Assembly: GCF_004795895.1 (NCBI RefSeq)
Contig: NZ_CP039250.1
Span: forward strand, 4,433,393 to 4,497,392
Length of the DNA stretch: 64,000 bases
Direction of reading: 5' to 3'
Source: Sphingopyxis sp. PAMC25046
GTDB lineage: Bacteria > Pseudomonadota > Alphaproteobacteria > Sphingomonadales > Sphingomonadaceae
The position numbers and the translations under genes were made by a program. Below, piece after piece: positions 52,362-59,580 of the stretch (the first letter of the stretch is position 1; every line of letters begins with the position of its first letter). The notes beneath the pieces are model-generated. The model worked only from the letters and a program-made list of their open reading frames with translations, made no database searches and was not told where the DNA came from.

Positions 52362-52840
52362 GCGGCCGGATCCAGCCCCCGGCTGACAGCATCCTCCAGG
52401 CGATCCAGGCATTCCTTCCACCCCTGCTCGTGGCTGTCGCGCACTTCCGCTTCGGAAAAGCCCCTCTGCGTAAAGGTCAGCATAGTTCCACCGCCCCTGG
52501 CGTCGAATCGAACCGACACTTCGGTGGTCGGGCCACGCTCACCATTCTCCAACCAGTGAAAGCTGAAACGTAGCACGTTAGGCGGATCGACCTCGAGCAT
52601 CTCGCCGCCCTGCACGTGCACGGTTCCGTCCGGGGCGGTCATTCTGATCGACCAATTTTGGCCCTGAACAGCAGTCCAGGATTCCACGTCCGAATGGAAG
52701 GGTTCCCCGGCGTCATCCTTCGGACCCCACCATTCGGTCATCGTCGTCGGATCGGTCCAGAATGCGAAACATTCTTCCGGGGTGAGGGCCAGGTGCCGCT
52801 CAATGACCATTTCGTAAGTGCTTTCGAGTGAAGTGCTCAT
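52358..52840 (-). CDS. SRPBCC/AHSA1-domain protein (second copy)
   Basis: 160 residues: VIERHLALTPEECFAFWTDPTTMTEWWGPKD at the N-terminus (about 12-42) is the typical AHSA1 start with the TEWWGP motif, and FTQRGFSEAEVRDSHEQGW near 124-142 is the typical end. It lies between arsR and the GFA gene with 4-bp overlaps on both sides. Similar in role, but not in close sequence, to the AHSA1 gene at 26040, which is also paired with an ArsR gene. Confidence 0.9.
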   Translation of the reverse strand: MSTSLESTYEMVIERHLALTPEECFAFWTDPTTMTEWWGPKDDAGEPFHSDVESWTAVQGQNWSIRMTAPDGTVHVQGGEMLEVDPPNVLRFSFHWLENGERGPTTEVSVRFDARGGGTMLTFTQRGFSEAEVRDSHEQGWKECLDRLEDAVSRGLDPAA

Positions 52841-53166
52841 TTGTCTGACTCCTTGTCGGATACGAATTCTGCAAAGCGATCGATGGCTCCCTCCCAGAAC
52901 ATCGCATAGTCCCCGAGCCAATCGGAGATCGCCTTGAGACCTGCGGGATTGAGACTGCATGGCCGGGTTTGCCCGATCTGCTGTCGGGTGATCAGACCCG
53001 CTCGTTCCAGAATCTTGAGATGGGAGGAAATCGTGGGCTGGGTGAGGTCGAATTGCTCCACGAGCGCCGACACGGTTGCGCTGCCACCTCTGAGATGGCC
53101 GAGGATGGCGCGACGCGTGGGGTCGGCAACCGCGGAAAGGGACGAGTCAAGTGGGTTCATAGTCAT
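52837..53166 (-). CDS. ArsR-family winged-helix regulator (second copy)
   Basis: 109 residues. DPTRRAILGHLRGGSATVSALVEQF and TQPTISSHLKILERAGLI (recognition helix near 42-58) form the wHTH, followed by GDYAMFWEGAIDRFAEFV. There are no cysteine metal sites. It is first in an operon with the AHSA1 and GFA genes. A perfect palindrome 9 bp upstream of its start is the likely site for autorepression. Starts at 53166 and 53160 are both in frame. Confidence 0.9.
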   Translation of the reverse strand: MTMNPLDSSLSAVADPTRRAILGHLRGGSATVSALVEQFDLTQPTISSHLKILERAGLITRQQIGQTRPCSLNPAGLKAISDWLGDYAMFWEGAIDRFAEFVSDKESDK

Positions 53167-53174
53167 ATCGACTA

Positions 53175-53190
53175 TGATCTATATAGATCA
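53175..53190. promoter_or_regulatory. Probable ArsR-family operator
   Basis: Perfect 16-bp palindrome TGATCTATATAGATCA, 8 bp upstream of the arsR start codon. Its position would cover the promoter or ribosome binding region of the arsR-AHSA1-GFA operon. Confidence 0.6.
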
Positions 53191-53453
53191 CTGTCAATAT
53201 ATGATTTGACGCTCGGCCGAACTGTCGGGCACTGTGGTCGACTTGTCCGCTTCGCTCTCGCATTATTGCTTCACGCGCGATCGGTGGACGGAGAAGAAGC
53301 CGCCCGCGTTCAGAGATTAATCACGGTAGTGTCTTCGGGTTCGAACCTATCAGCCGTCAGTCCATAATCGGCCATCGCGGACCGAGCCGATCGTAACTGA
53401 TCTCGACAATTCACCCCGATAATCCGTACACTTAGCGGAAGGGCGCCGGGGAA

Positions 53454-53723
53454 CTATGCAGTGGCAGCGACACGGCTAACATTGACACTTTGCACGGTGA
53501 CTCCCGGTGCTTTCCACAGTTCGGGCGAACTTGCCTGCCGGGCTTGTTCCTCTTCTTCAAACAAGATCAGACCCAAGCCTTCTCCGGCCGATGGGTCGAG
53601 CCAGTAGCCGCCGAGGAAGCCATCAGCTTGCTTAACTCTCGGCAATAGTTCGTCGCTAAACGCAGCGGCAGCGCGCGGAGCGAGTTCCGCTTCAAAAGAG
53701 AGACGCATTACTGCAGCGTACAT
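53454..53723 (-). CDS. Small protein of dimeric alpha/beta-barrel type, unknown
   Basis: 89 residues: MRLSFEAELAPRAAAAFSDEL, VKQADGFLGGYWLDPSAGEG, and LILFEEEEQARQASS. The beta-alpha-beta order and the phrase FLGGYWLDPSAGEGLGLILFE recall antibiotic-monooxygenase-like (ABM) or stress-responsive A/B barrel proteins. The start at 53723 or ATG 53708 is uncertain. No neighbour suggests a function; the flanks on both sides are non-coding. Confidence 0.65.
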   Translation of the reverse strand: MYAAVMRLSFEAELAPRAAAAFSDELLPRVKQADGFLGGYWLDPSAGEGLGLILFEEEEQARQASSPELWKAPGVTVQSVNVSRVAATA

Positions 53724-54162
53724 TCAAAAATCTCCCATCTCGTTGCAGATCTTACCGATCATTTGCGAGCATCGCAAACTACCGAAAACGCACGCTCGCT
53801 AGTTGGCCGATGGGCAATCGTTCACCGCTCGTCGCTGCACTCCGACCAAGGTTAAGACGGAGCCGCTCCGTAAAAACCTTGAAATCCATAGAGGGCGCAC
53901 AAAGCGCGGCGGGATGATAATATCGTTCCGGCCGGTCCAAGTGATCGACAGACAAAAGGCTGATGCTTTCGGATGCCCTGCGGGATCCTGACGAATGCCG
54001 CTATCTTGAATGCACGCTCGAAAGCAGCCTGACCGCGATCGGCCATCGAAGGCCATCCCCATTTGCGACCCAGAATGACTCACCCTCGACAAGGATCGAT
54101 CTTTCCATCTTGCGCCGGTCCGGTTGCGATCGGAAGGGCGCTTTTTTTGTTGTCCGACGCGA
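53724..54162. other. Non-coding stretch
   Basis: 439 bp without a supported gene. Frames on both strands here are short, rich in Arg and Ser, and have no plausible start. It separates the accessory genes from the nitrate operon on its left-hand, downstream side. No palindrome or repeat stands out. Confidence 0.55.
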
Positions 54163-54651
54163 CTACCGGAGTTCGTGCAGGCGCGCGACCATCCGGTCGA
54201 ACTCATAGGCGAAGTCCACTTTCGCCTCTACTGACTGAAAACTCTGCTTCAGGTCCGCGATCCTCAGCAGAGACGCCGAATTCGCTTCGCGGTCGCGCCC
54301 ATTGAGATCGGCGCGATACGCGAGCTCGAGGACGAACAGGCGGACAAACTCGGCAAGATCCGGTAGCCCCATCTCGCGAAACCCGGCCCGAGCTGCGCCC
54401 CAGTTCAGGACCTTCGCGCCGTGCGGCACCGCGATCCTGCAGTCTCCAGTCATGAAGCTCACAACGACCGCCGTATTCCAGATCAACATGTCGGCATGGC
54501 TCATCTTGTACGCGCCGCCCGCCGATATCCTCTGTGCGATGTCGCGTAGCACCGCCTCTGCTGTGTCGGGATGGTCGGGGTCGGCGGTTACGGTCGCCGA
54601 GGTCCGGGCGGGAGGTTGCGCAAATCTGCGCGCGAGCAAAGCTAGCAGCAT
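54163..54651 (-). CDS. Unknown protein at the end of the nitrate operon
   Basis: 162 residues, no signal peptide and no domain I recognise. Visible features are AEAVLRDIAQRISAGGAYKM near 32-51, HADMLIWNTAVVVSFMTGDCR near 52-73, and a helical C-terminus (LRIADLKQSFQSVEAKVDFAYEFDRM). The start ATG 54651 lies 10 bp inside the end of moeA, so it is translated with the operon. The fit with nitrate assimilation is by position only. Confidence 0.65.
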   Translation of the reverse strand: MLLALLARRFAQPPARTSATVTADPDHPDTAEAVLRDIAQRISAGGAYKMSHADMLIWNTAVVVSFMTGDCRIAVPHGAKVLNWGAARAGFREMGLPDLAEFVRLFVLELAYRADLNGRDREANSASLLRIADLKQSFQSVEAKVDFAYEFDRMVARLHELR

Positions 54652-55874
54652 AGTGGCAGCGTGGGCACGAGCATGCCGGGAAGGACGGGCGCGGCGCGGG
54701 CGCGGCGCCGCACCAGTGCGTTGCTATGCGCCAGCCGCGCTTGTCCCGATGCGTCCTGCCGGTCGCCGACGGTGACGCCGTGAAAGGATGTCGCCGCGCA
54801 TAGGAAAGCCTCGCGCGCGCCGTTGGCCTCGATCGGTGCAGTGGCGGGGATAAGCTGCCAAGGCAGTGCGTCGGTAAGGTCGCCGCCCATGAGCCGCGTG
54901 ATGAGCGGCACGAGGAATAGGCGCGCAATCGTCAGCGCCGCTGCCGGATTTCCTGGCAGCCCGAGAATATGGGCGGCTCCGGCCGTTCCATACCACACCG
55001 GTTTTCCGGGTTTCATATCGACGTCGGCAAATGCGATTTTGAGCCCGAGCGGAGCGAAGGCGCCCCGGCCGAAATCGCGATCGCCGCGCGACGCGCCGCC
55101 GACGACGACAATGATATCGGCTTCCGCGGCCTGTTTGGCGCTCGCGATAGCTTTAGGATCGTCGGAAAGTCTGGCCTTCGAAACGACCTCTGCGCCCGCC
55201 GATCGACACATGAGATCAATCGCGGCGGTCAGGCTGTCCGGGATAGGAAATGCCGCCGCGGCCGCTGAGCCGGGGACGAAAATCTCGTCTCCCGTCGCGA
55301 GAAGCTGAATGCGTGGGCGCCGCGTGACGCTGAGCTGGCCATGATCGCCTGCGGCCGCAACTAACACCGTTGCGGGCGTGATTTTCGTGCAGGGCGGCAG
55401 GAGCTGTTGTCCCCGCGCAAAGTCCGAGCCCCGTCGCCTTATGTGCGGTTTTCCGCGTGGCGGGGCGGCGATCGTCACCTCGGAACCGATCTGGCGGCAA
55501 TATTCGATCATGACGACGCGGTCGGCACCGTGGGGGAGCGGAGCGCCGGTCATCACGCGCATCGTTTGACCGGGGCCGATCTCGCCGGCGTCGCTGCTGC
55601 CGGCGTAGCTGGTACCGACTTGAGTCAGCGTCGAGGATCCATTTTCGAGATCGCTGGCGCGAACCGCGTAGCCGTCCATTGCCGCGCAATCGAAGCGGGG
55701 GGAATCGAGACGGGCATGGACGGGCTTGGCAAGATAGCATCCGCCCGCATCGGTTAGCGAAAGGCTGATCGCATCGAGCGGCGTGGCAAGGGCCGCCAGA
55801 ATCGCCAACGCCGTGTCGTAGCTGATCGAGGCGGCGCATTCGGTGGCATCGGTCAGGGTGCCGAGTTTAGTCAT
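54642..55874 (-). CDS. moeA: Molybdopterin molybdenumtransferase MoeA
   Basis: Inserts molybdate into molybdopterin for the nitrate reductase. The 410-residue protein has DSPRFDCAAMDGYAVRA near 57-73 (MDGYA motif), VMTGAPLPHGADRVVM near 106-121, RIQLLATGDEIFVPG near 173-187, a glycine-rich VVVGGASRGDRDFG (usual GGVSxGxxD) and LPGNPAAALT near 318-327. Sequence positions are approximate. Start 55874 (MTKLGTLTDA) lies 8 bp inside the end of cobA. A copy of moeA inside a nas operon supplies cofactor on demand. Confidence 0.93.
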   Translation of the reverse strand: MTKLGTLTDATECAASISYDTALAILAALATPLDAISLSLTDAGGCYLAKPVHARLDSPRFDCAAMDGYAVRASDLENGSSTLTQVGTSYAGSSDAGEIGPGQTMRVMTGAPLPHGADRVVMIEYCRQIGSEVTIAAPPRGKPHIRRRGSDFARGQQLLPPCTKITPATVLVAAAGDHGQLSVTRRPRIQLLATGDEIFVPGSAAAAAFPIPDSLTAAIDLMCRSAGAEVVSKARLSDDPKAIASAKQAAEADIIVVVGGASRGDRDFGRGAFAPLGLKIAFADVDMKPGKPVWYGTAGAAHILGLPGNPAAALTIARLFLVPLITRLMGGDLTDALPWQLIPATAPIEANGAREAFLCAATSFHGVTVGDRQDASGQARLAHSNALVRRRARAAPVLPGMLVPTLPLCC

Positions 55875-56652
55875 GCTCCGTCCGCGCCATATTCTCGACA
55901 CCTGCAGGCGTGAGCTCCGCCAAGCCAACGGCCGCGCCAATGAGGATCAGCGTCGGCGCATCGGCGGCGAAGGATTTGACGGCAAGGTCGAGCAGATCGA
56001 GCCGCGTCGCCAGTCGTCGTTCCTCGGGGGCGCTGACGTGGCACGCGATCATCACCGGCATGTCGCCGGACATTCCGGCCCGCATAAGGCCGCGCATAAT
56101 CTCGCCCGCTGCCTCGCGCCCCATGTAGAAGGCGAGCGTCGAGCCGTCCTGCGCGAGCGATGTCCAGTCGACGTCGAGCGCTGCGCCGCGCTTGCTGTGC
56201 GCCGTCACAAATCGGACGTCGCGCGCGACGCCGCGAAGTGAGAGCGACATGCCGGCCGACGCGGCGGCAGCGCTCGCGGCAGTGATGCCTGGGCAGATGC
56301 GGACGGAAAAGCCTGCATCGTGCAGGGCCTTGATTTCCTCGGTCGCCCGGCCGAAGAGGACCGGGTCGCCGCCCTTGAGGCGCACGACGCGCTTGCCCGC
56401 GCGCGCGGCGGCGACGAGCAGCGCGTTGATGGTCGTCTGATCCTTGGAGTGGCGGCCCGAGCGTTTGCCGACGCTCTGGCGCTGCACGCCGGGCGGGATC
56501 AGCGCGAGCACGCCATCGCCGACCAGTGCATCATAAAGGACGATGTCGGCCCGCTCGATCAATCTTACAGCTTTCATCGCCAGCAGTTCGGGATCGCCGG
56601 GGCCGGCGCCGACCAGCCACACCGTGCCGGGGGCAAAATCGTCAGGCTGCAT
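55867..56652 (-). CDS. cobA: Uroporphyrinogen-III C-methyltransferase (SUMT)
   Basis: Makes precorrin-2 from uroporphyrinogen III, the first step to the siroheme of NirB. The 261 residues show VWLVGAGPGDPELLAMKAVR near 11-30, VRLKGGDPVLFGRATEE near 91-107, and VRICPGITAASAAAASAG near 116-133, all hallmarks of SUMT. It is SUMT only: the dehydrogenase and ferrochelatase steps (CysG N-terminal part) are not fused here and must be elsewhere. It overlaps nasA by 11 bp and moeA by 8 bp. Confidence 0.95.
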   Translation of the reverse strand: MQPDDFAPGTVWLVGAGPGDPELLAMKAVRLIERADIVLYDALVGDGVLALIPPGVQRQSVGKRSGRHSKDQTTINALLVAAARAGKRVVRLKGGDPVLFGRATEEIKALHDAGFSVRICPGITAASAAAASAGMSLSLRGVARDVRFVTAHSKRGAALDVDWTSLAQDGSTLAFYMGREAAGEIMRGLMRAGMSGDMPVMIACHVSAPEERRLATRLDLLDLAVKSFAADAPTLILIGAAVGLAELTPAGVENMARTEHD

Positions 56653-59239
56653 TGCTGGTCTCCTCGCTGAGAATCCGCCCGAGCGCAGGGCGGCATGAGC
56701 CGCAGTTGGTACCTGCGCCCAGCGCCGCGCCGATAGCCGCGACGTCGGCTAGCTTCTGGTCGCGGATCGCGGCGGTGATCGATTTCAGGCCGACGTCGAA
56801 GCAGACGCAGATGACCGGGCCGCGGTCGGCCTGTATGCCGGGCGCTCGGCCTGCGAGCAGCGTCGGCGCGACCGTCGGTGCAGCCAGTTGCGCGATCAGC
56901 CAGTCGCGCGGTGGCAGTTCGCCGCTTTCGGTGACGAAGAGTGCGCCCGTGAGGCGATCGTTCGCGACGATGGCGACGCGGCGCGTGCCCCGGGCCGCAT
57001 CCTGCGCCTCGATGCGCTCGCCCTTGGGGAGCAGGGCTTCGATGGCTTTGAGGTCGCCATTGCCCGCGAGCTCCCAAAGGACCCCGGACGGCACCGCGAC
57101 GCGCGTCGCCCATAGACAGCGCGGCGTGTCGGCAAGCTCGCTGGCCAGGAGCAGGAAGCCGCGCCATTTGGGGGTGACGGCGGCGATCGACGCCGGGGTG
57201 CGCTTGAAGCCCGGCTGGCCCGACACGGGGTCGACGAGCGGGCGCGGAAGCAGCCCGGTTCGCCCGCCGCTCGACGTGCGGTCGGACCAGTGTATCGGTA
57301 CGAATAGCTCGCCGGGGCGCTGGCCGGCGTGGAAGGCGACGCGGTAGAGGCTGTCGCCCTGCGGGGTTTCGACGCGTGCGAGGTCGCCGTCGGCGAGTCC
57401 CAGACGCGCGCCATCATCAGGGTGGATCTCGACGAGCGGCTCCTCGCGGTGGCGCGCGAGCTTGGGGGCCAAGCCGGTGCGCGTCATCGTGTGCCATTGG
57501 TCGCGGTAGCGCCCCGTGTTGAGCGTCAGCGGCCATTTGGCGAGCGGTTCGGGAAGGACCTTTTGCACGACGGAGACGAGGCGCGCGCGGTGGTCCTCGG
57601 TCGAAAAACGCCCGTCGGCGAAAGGATGGTCGCCGCCCCAGCGAAACGGCTCCATCGCGTCATAGGCGCCGTTGCCGCCCAGCGCTGCGCCCGGCAGCGC
57701 GAACAGTCGGGCACCGTCGTTATCGTAATTCGAAAGCCGGCAATGCTCGCGCCAGATGTCAGCGGGGCGGTCGTAGGCGAAGGCGGTTTTCCACCCCATC
57801 CGCCGCCCGATCTCCTTGACGATCCACCAGTCGGGCATCGCCTCGCCGGGGAGAGGGAAGAGTGCGCGCTGGCGGCTGATCGTGCGATCGCTATTGGTCA
57901 CGGTACCATCCTTCTCGCCCCAGGCTGCGGCGGGCAGCCGGACATGCGCGAAGGCGCCGGTGTCAGTCTTTTCGATCACGTCGCTGACGACGACGAAGGG
58001 GCAGGACTTCAGCGCCTCGCGCACCGCATTGCCGTCGGGCATAGATACGGCGGGGTTGGTCGCCATCACCCACAAGGCCTTGATCCGGCCTTCGCCGACG
58101 CCACGGAACAGGTCGACGGCCTTGAGGCCTGGTTTCTCCGCCATCGTCGGCGACGCCCAGAAACGCTGGACGCGATCGCGGTTGTCGGGCGCGAAATCCA
58201 TATGCGCGGCGAGGGTCGAGGCGAGTCCGCCGACCTCGCGGCCGCCCATGGCATTGGGCTGGCCGGTGATTGAGAAGGGCGCGGCGCCGGTCTTGCCGAT
58301 GCGCCCCGTCGCGAGATGGACGTTTAGGATCGCATTGACCTGATCGGTGCCGGCGGTCGCCTGATTGACGCCTTGACTGAACAGCGTGACGGTGCGCGGC
58401 GTGGCAGCGAACAGCTCATAGAAACGCCTGAGGTCGGCAGCCGGCACTTCACATGTCCGTGCCACCGACCACAGGTCGTTCCCCTCTCCAAGCTCGTTCC
58501 AGAAATTCTGCGGAACCGCGACATGCGCGGCGAGATAGGCCTCGTCGACCACGCCGGCTTCGCGGCAGTGCTCAAGCAGGCCGTTCATGAGCGCGACGTC
58601 GCTGCCGGGGCGGATCGCGAGGTGGATATCGGCTTCCTCGGCGGTCTCGGTCCGCCGCGGGTCGATGACGACCAGCTTCGCGCCCGCCTCGCAGCGCGCG
58701 CGGATGCGCTGATAGACGATCGGATGACACCAGGCGGTGTTCGATCCGACGAGGACGAACAGGTCGGCGGCTTCGAGATCGTCATAGGTCGCGGGAACGA
58801 CATCCTCGCCGAACGCGCGGGTGTGCCCCGCGACGGCGCTCGACATGCAGAGCCGCGAGTTGGTGTCGATGTTCGCGGTGCCAATGAAGCCCTTCATCAG
58901 CTTGTTCGCGACGTAATAATCCTCGGTGAGGAGCTGGCCCGAAACATAGAAGGCGACGCTGTTCGGGCCGTGACGCGCGATCGTCTCCTTGAAGCGCTTG
59001 GCCACGAGGTCTAGTGCCTTGTCCCAGCTCGCGCGCCTGTTGCCGATCATCGGGTGCAGCAGGCGGCCTTCGAGACCGACGGTTTCGCCCAGATGCGTGC
59101 CCTTCGAGCACAGCCTTCCGCGGTTCGCGGGATGATCGGGATCGCCCGCGATCTCTACCGCCCGTTTACCTGTCACTGTCGCGAGGATGCCGCAGCCGAC
59201 GCCGCAATAGGCGCAAGTGGTGCGGACCGAGTCCGCCAT
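56642..59239 (-). CDS. nasA: Assimilatory nitrate reductase catalytic subunit
   Basis: Reduces nitrate to nitrite in the cytoplasm. The 865-residue protein has an N-terminal [4Fe-4S] motif with C9, C12, C16 and C43 (CAYCGVGC ... RLCSKG), then the bis-MGD molybdopterin oxidoreductase domain (LLTEDYYVANKLMKGFIG near 103-120, SNTAWCHPIVYQRI, DPRRTETAEEADIHL) and the dinucleotide-binding domain near 570-690. A C-terminal BFD-like [2Fe-2S] module ends the protein (CVCFDVGLKS ... NCGSCRPALG), as in NasA and NarB of other proteobacteria. Overlaps nirD by one base (TGATG) and cobA by 11 bp. Confidence 0.97.
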   Translation of the reverse strand: MADSVRTTCAYCGVGCGILATVTGKRAVEIAGDPDHPANRGRLCSKGTHLGETVGLEGRLLHPMIGNRRASWDKALDLVAKRFKETIARHGPNSVAFYVSGQLLTEDYYVANKLMKGFIGTANIDTNSRLCMSSAVAGHTRAFGEDVVPATYDDLEAADLFVLVGSNTAWCHPIVYQRIRARCEAGAKLVVIDPRRTETAEEADIHLAIRPGSDVALMNGLLEHCREAGVVDEAYLAAHVAVPQNFWNELGEGNDLWSVARTCEVPAADLRRFYELFAATPRTVTLFSQGVNQATAGTDQVNAILNVHLATGRIGKTGAAPFSITGQPNAMGGREVGGLASTLAAHMDFAPDNRDRVQRFWASPTMAEKPGLKAVDLFRGVGEGRIKALWVMATNPAVSMPDGNAVREALKSCPFVVVSDVIEKTDTGAFAHVRLPAAAWGEKDGTVTNSDRTISRQRALFPLPGEAMPDWWIVKEIGRRMGWKTAFAYDRPADIWREHCRLSNYDNDGARLFALPGAALGGNGAYDAMEPFRWGGDHPFADGRFSTEDHRARLVSVVQKVLPEPLAKWPLTLNTGRYRDQWHTMTRTGLAPKLARHREEPLVEIHPDDGARLGLADGDLARVETPQGDSLYRVAFHAGQRPGELFVPIHWSDRTSSGGRTGLLPRPLVDPVSGQPGFKRTPASIAAVTPKWRGFLLLASELADTPRCLWATRVAVPSGVLWELAGNGDLKAIEALLPKGERIEAQDAARGTRRVAIVANDRLTGALFVTESGELPPRDWLIAQLAAPTVAPTLLAGRAPGIQADRGPVICVCFDVGLKSITAAIRDQKLADVAAIGAALGAGTNCGSCRPALGRILSEETSNAA

Positions 59240-59580
59240 CAGGCGGCCGCCTTCAGCGTGCTCGCGCGGCAGATGAGGACACGGCCGCCGTCGATCTTGA
59301 CCGGGACGGTGGGGGTGCAGCCCTTGTCCTCGCCGAGCGCTTCGCCGGTCGACAGGCTGATCCGCCAGTTGTGGAGCGGGCAGGCGACCGCGCCGCCATG
59401 AACGATGCCTTGGCTCAGGCGCCCATGCTTGTGTGGACAGCGGTCCAGGAGGGCAAAGACCTTGCCCTCGGCGGTGCGGAACACCGCGATATCGTCGCCG
59501 CCTTCGACCTGCACGGTACGGCTGCCGCGCACCGGGATCTGATCAACCCAGCCAATGTCGAGCCATTCAGCGGTCGTCAT
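59239..59580 (-). CDS. nirD: Nitrite reductase [NAD(P)H] small subunit
   Basis: 113-residue Rieske-type partner of NirB. The [2Fe-2S] ligands are CPHKHGRLSQG and CPLHNWRISL (both C and H). The protein is complete for NirD. Start at 59580 (MTTAEWLDIGW) overlaps the stop of nirB by 4 bp; the stop shares a base with nasA. The large and small subunits together reduce nitrite to ammonium. Confidence 0.95.
   Translation of the reverse strand: MTTAEWLDIGWVDQIPVRGSRTVQVEGGDDIAVFRTAEGKVFALLDRCPHKHGRLSQGIVHGGAVACPLHNWRISLSTGEALGEDKGCTPTVPVKIDGGRVLICRASTLKAAA

Noticed and set aside
53799..54206. 135-codon minus-strand frame before the nitrate operon
   Set aside because: Ser/Arg-rich, no start support, and it overlaps the end of the better-supported 54163-54651 gene.
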